A stretch of DNA of 14,326 nucleotides from Paenisporosarcina sp049671445 (GTDB taxonomy: Bacteria; Bacillota; Bacilli; Bacillales_A; Planococcaceae): positions 1 to 14,326 of the forward strand of contig NZ_JBATUX010000014.1 of assembly GCF_049671445.1 (NCBI RefSeq). Direction: 5' to 3'. The notes beneath the pieces were generated by a model, which made no database searches, was not told the origin of the DNA, and saw only the letters and a program-made list of their open reading frames with translations. Both the position numbers and the translations under genes were made by a program. How positions within the stretch are numbered: position 1 is the first letter of the stretch; the number at the start of each line of letters is the position of its first letter. Below, one piece after another: positions 13,663 to 14,326 of the stretch.

Positions 13663-14326
13663 ACTTACGTGAAAAATATGGCATCCCTCAAAATGCCGTC
13701 ATTACAATAGCTGGAACAGTTGGTGTTGGGAAATCAACGATGACTAAAGCACTTGCAGAGGCACTAAACTTCCGTACATCTTTTGAAAAGGTTGATGCAA
13801 ACCCATACTTGGATCGTTTTTATGACGACTTTGAAAAATGGAGCTTTCATTTACAAATTTATTTCTTAGCTGAGCGCTTTAAAGAACAAAAACGTATTTT
13901 TGAGTACGGTGGTGGATTTATTCAAGACCGTTCTATTTATGAAGATACTGGCATCTTTGCTAAAATGCATGTTGAAAAAGGCACAATGAACCTAACAGAT
14001 TACGAAACTTACACGAGTCTCTTTGATGCTATGGTTATGACGCCTTATTTCCCACACCCAGATTTACTCATCTATTTAGATGGATCTATTGAAGATATTT
14101 TAGGTCGTATTCAAGAGCGTGGACGTCCAATGGAACAATCTACACCAGTAGAGTACTGGTATGAAATGCATGAGCGTTATGAAAACTGGATTAATACATT
14201 CAATGCTTGCCCAGTGCTACGTTTGAATATCAATGATTACGATTTAATGAAAAATCCAGATACTGTTGAACAAGTTGTAGAACGTGTTGGTCATTTTATC
14301 CAACAAACTGCAGTATTACGTAAATA
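13659..14326 (+). CDS. dck: Deoxyadenosine/deoxycytidine kinase (3' end cut by window)
   Basis: Phosphorylates deoxyadenosine and deoxycytidine for salvage. The gene starts within the dgk stop (ATGA at 13659-13662), with AAAGGAG (13643-13649) 9 bases upstream. It reads through to the window end as 222 codons plus the bases TA, most likely the first two of a stop codon, since the B. subtilis protein is 217 residues. The P-loop GTVGVGKST is at residues 19-27, the DRS motif is in QDRSIYEDTG, and the lid is RGRPMEQ. The conserved MVMTPYFPHPDLLIYL segment and the WSFHLQIYFLAERFKEQ helix are characteristic of Dck. The tandem with dgk indicates an old duplication and one transcript. Confidence 0.95.
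   Translation, partial: MNLREKYGIPQNAVITIAGTVGVGKSTMTKALAEALNFRTSFEKVDANPYLDRFYDDFEKWSFHLQIYFLAERFKEQKRIFEYGGGFIQDRSIYEDTGIFAKMHVEKGTMNLTDYETYTSLFDAMVMTPYFPHPDLLIYLDGSIEDILGRIQERGRPMEQSTPVEYWYEMHERYENWINTFNACPVLRLNINDYDLMKNPDTVEQVVERVGHFIQQTAVLRK

Overview
The window looks like the origin-proximal core of a low-to-moderate-GC, spore-forming Firmicute of the Bacillales, most likely a Planococcaceae/Caryophanaceae genus such as Sporosarcina or Paenisporosarcina. That placement is inferred from gene content and sequence flavour, not from a search. It opens with the 5S gene that ends an rRNA operon and continues with guaB-dacA-pdxS-pdxT-serS, the order found beside rrnO in Bacillus subtilis. A LysM/GH18 spore-cortex hydrolase gene (yaaH/sleL type) points to endospore formation.

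Layout: 5S rRNA and its terminator (1-160) are followed by a noncoding stretch (120-475) holding a diverged second terminator copy and a large three-tier hairpin. Then come a glutathione-peroxidase-type gene (476-952), guaB (1058-2521), dacA (2667-4025), a minus-strand MocR-type regulator, probably pdxR (4060-5469), and the divergent pdxS-pdxT pair (5575-7051). A 638-base AT-rich gap leads to a secreted M4 metalloprotease (7690-9351). A serine T-box leader (about 9476-9722) controls serS (9802-11079). The end of the window carries tadA on the minus strand (11205-11693), yaaH (11776-12912) and the overlapping deoxynucleoside kinase pair dgk-dck (13024 to the window end, where dck is cut within its probable stop codon).

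Function: the genes are mainly housekeeping. guaB makes XMP for GTP synthesis. pdxS/pdxT form PLP synthase, and the adjacent MocR regulator probably senses PLP and controls them. serS responds to uncharged tRNA-Ser through its T-box. tadA makes inosine at the tRNA-Arg wobble position. dgk and dck salvage deoxynucleosides. dacA trims peptidoglycan, and yaaH acts on spore cortex at germination. The M4 protease and the peroxidase are the accessory-looking insertions.

I found no clear new biological system: no CRISPR array, insertion sequence, prophage or defence locus. The points most worth a second look are the duplicated terminator module and hairpin after 5S, the repeat architecture between pdxR and pdxS, two terminators that double as the 3' coding end of opposing genes, the structured gap with two possible micro-ORFs before the protease, and the tadA-yaaH-dgk-dck block, which appears inverted relative to my recollection of B. 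subtilis.
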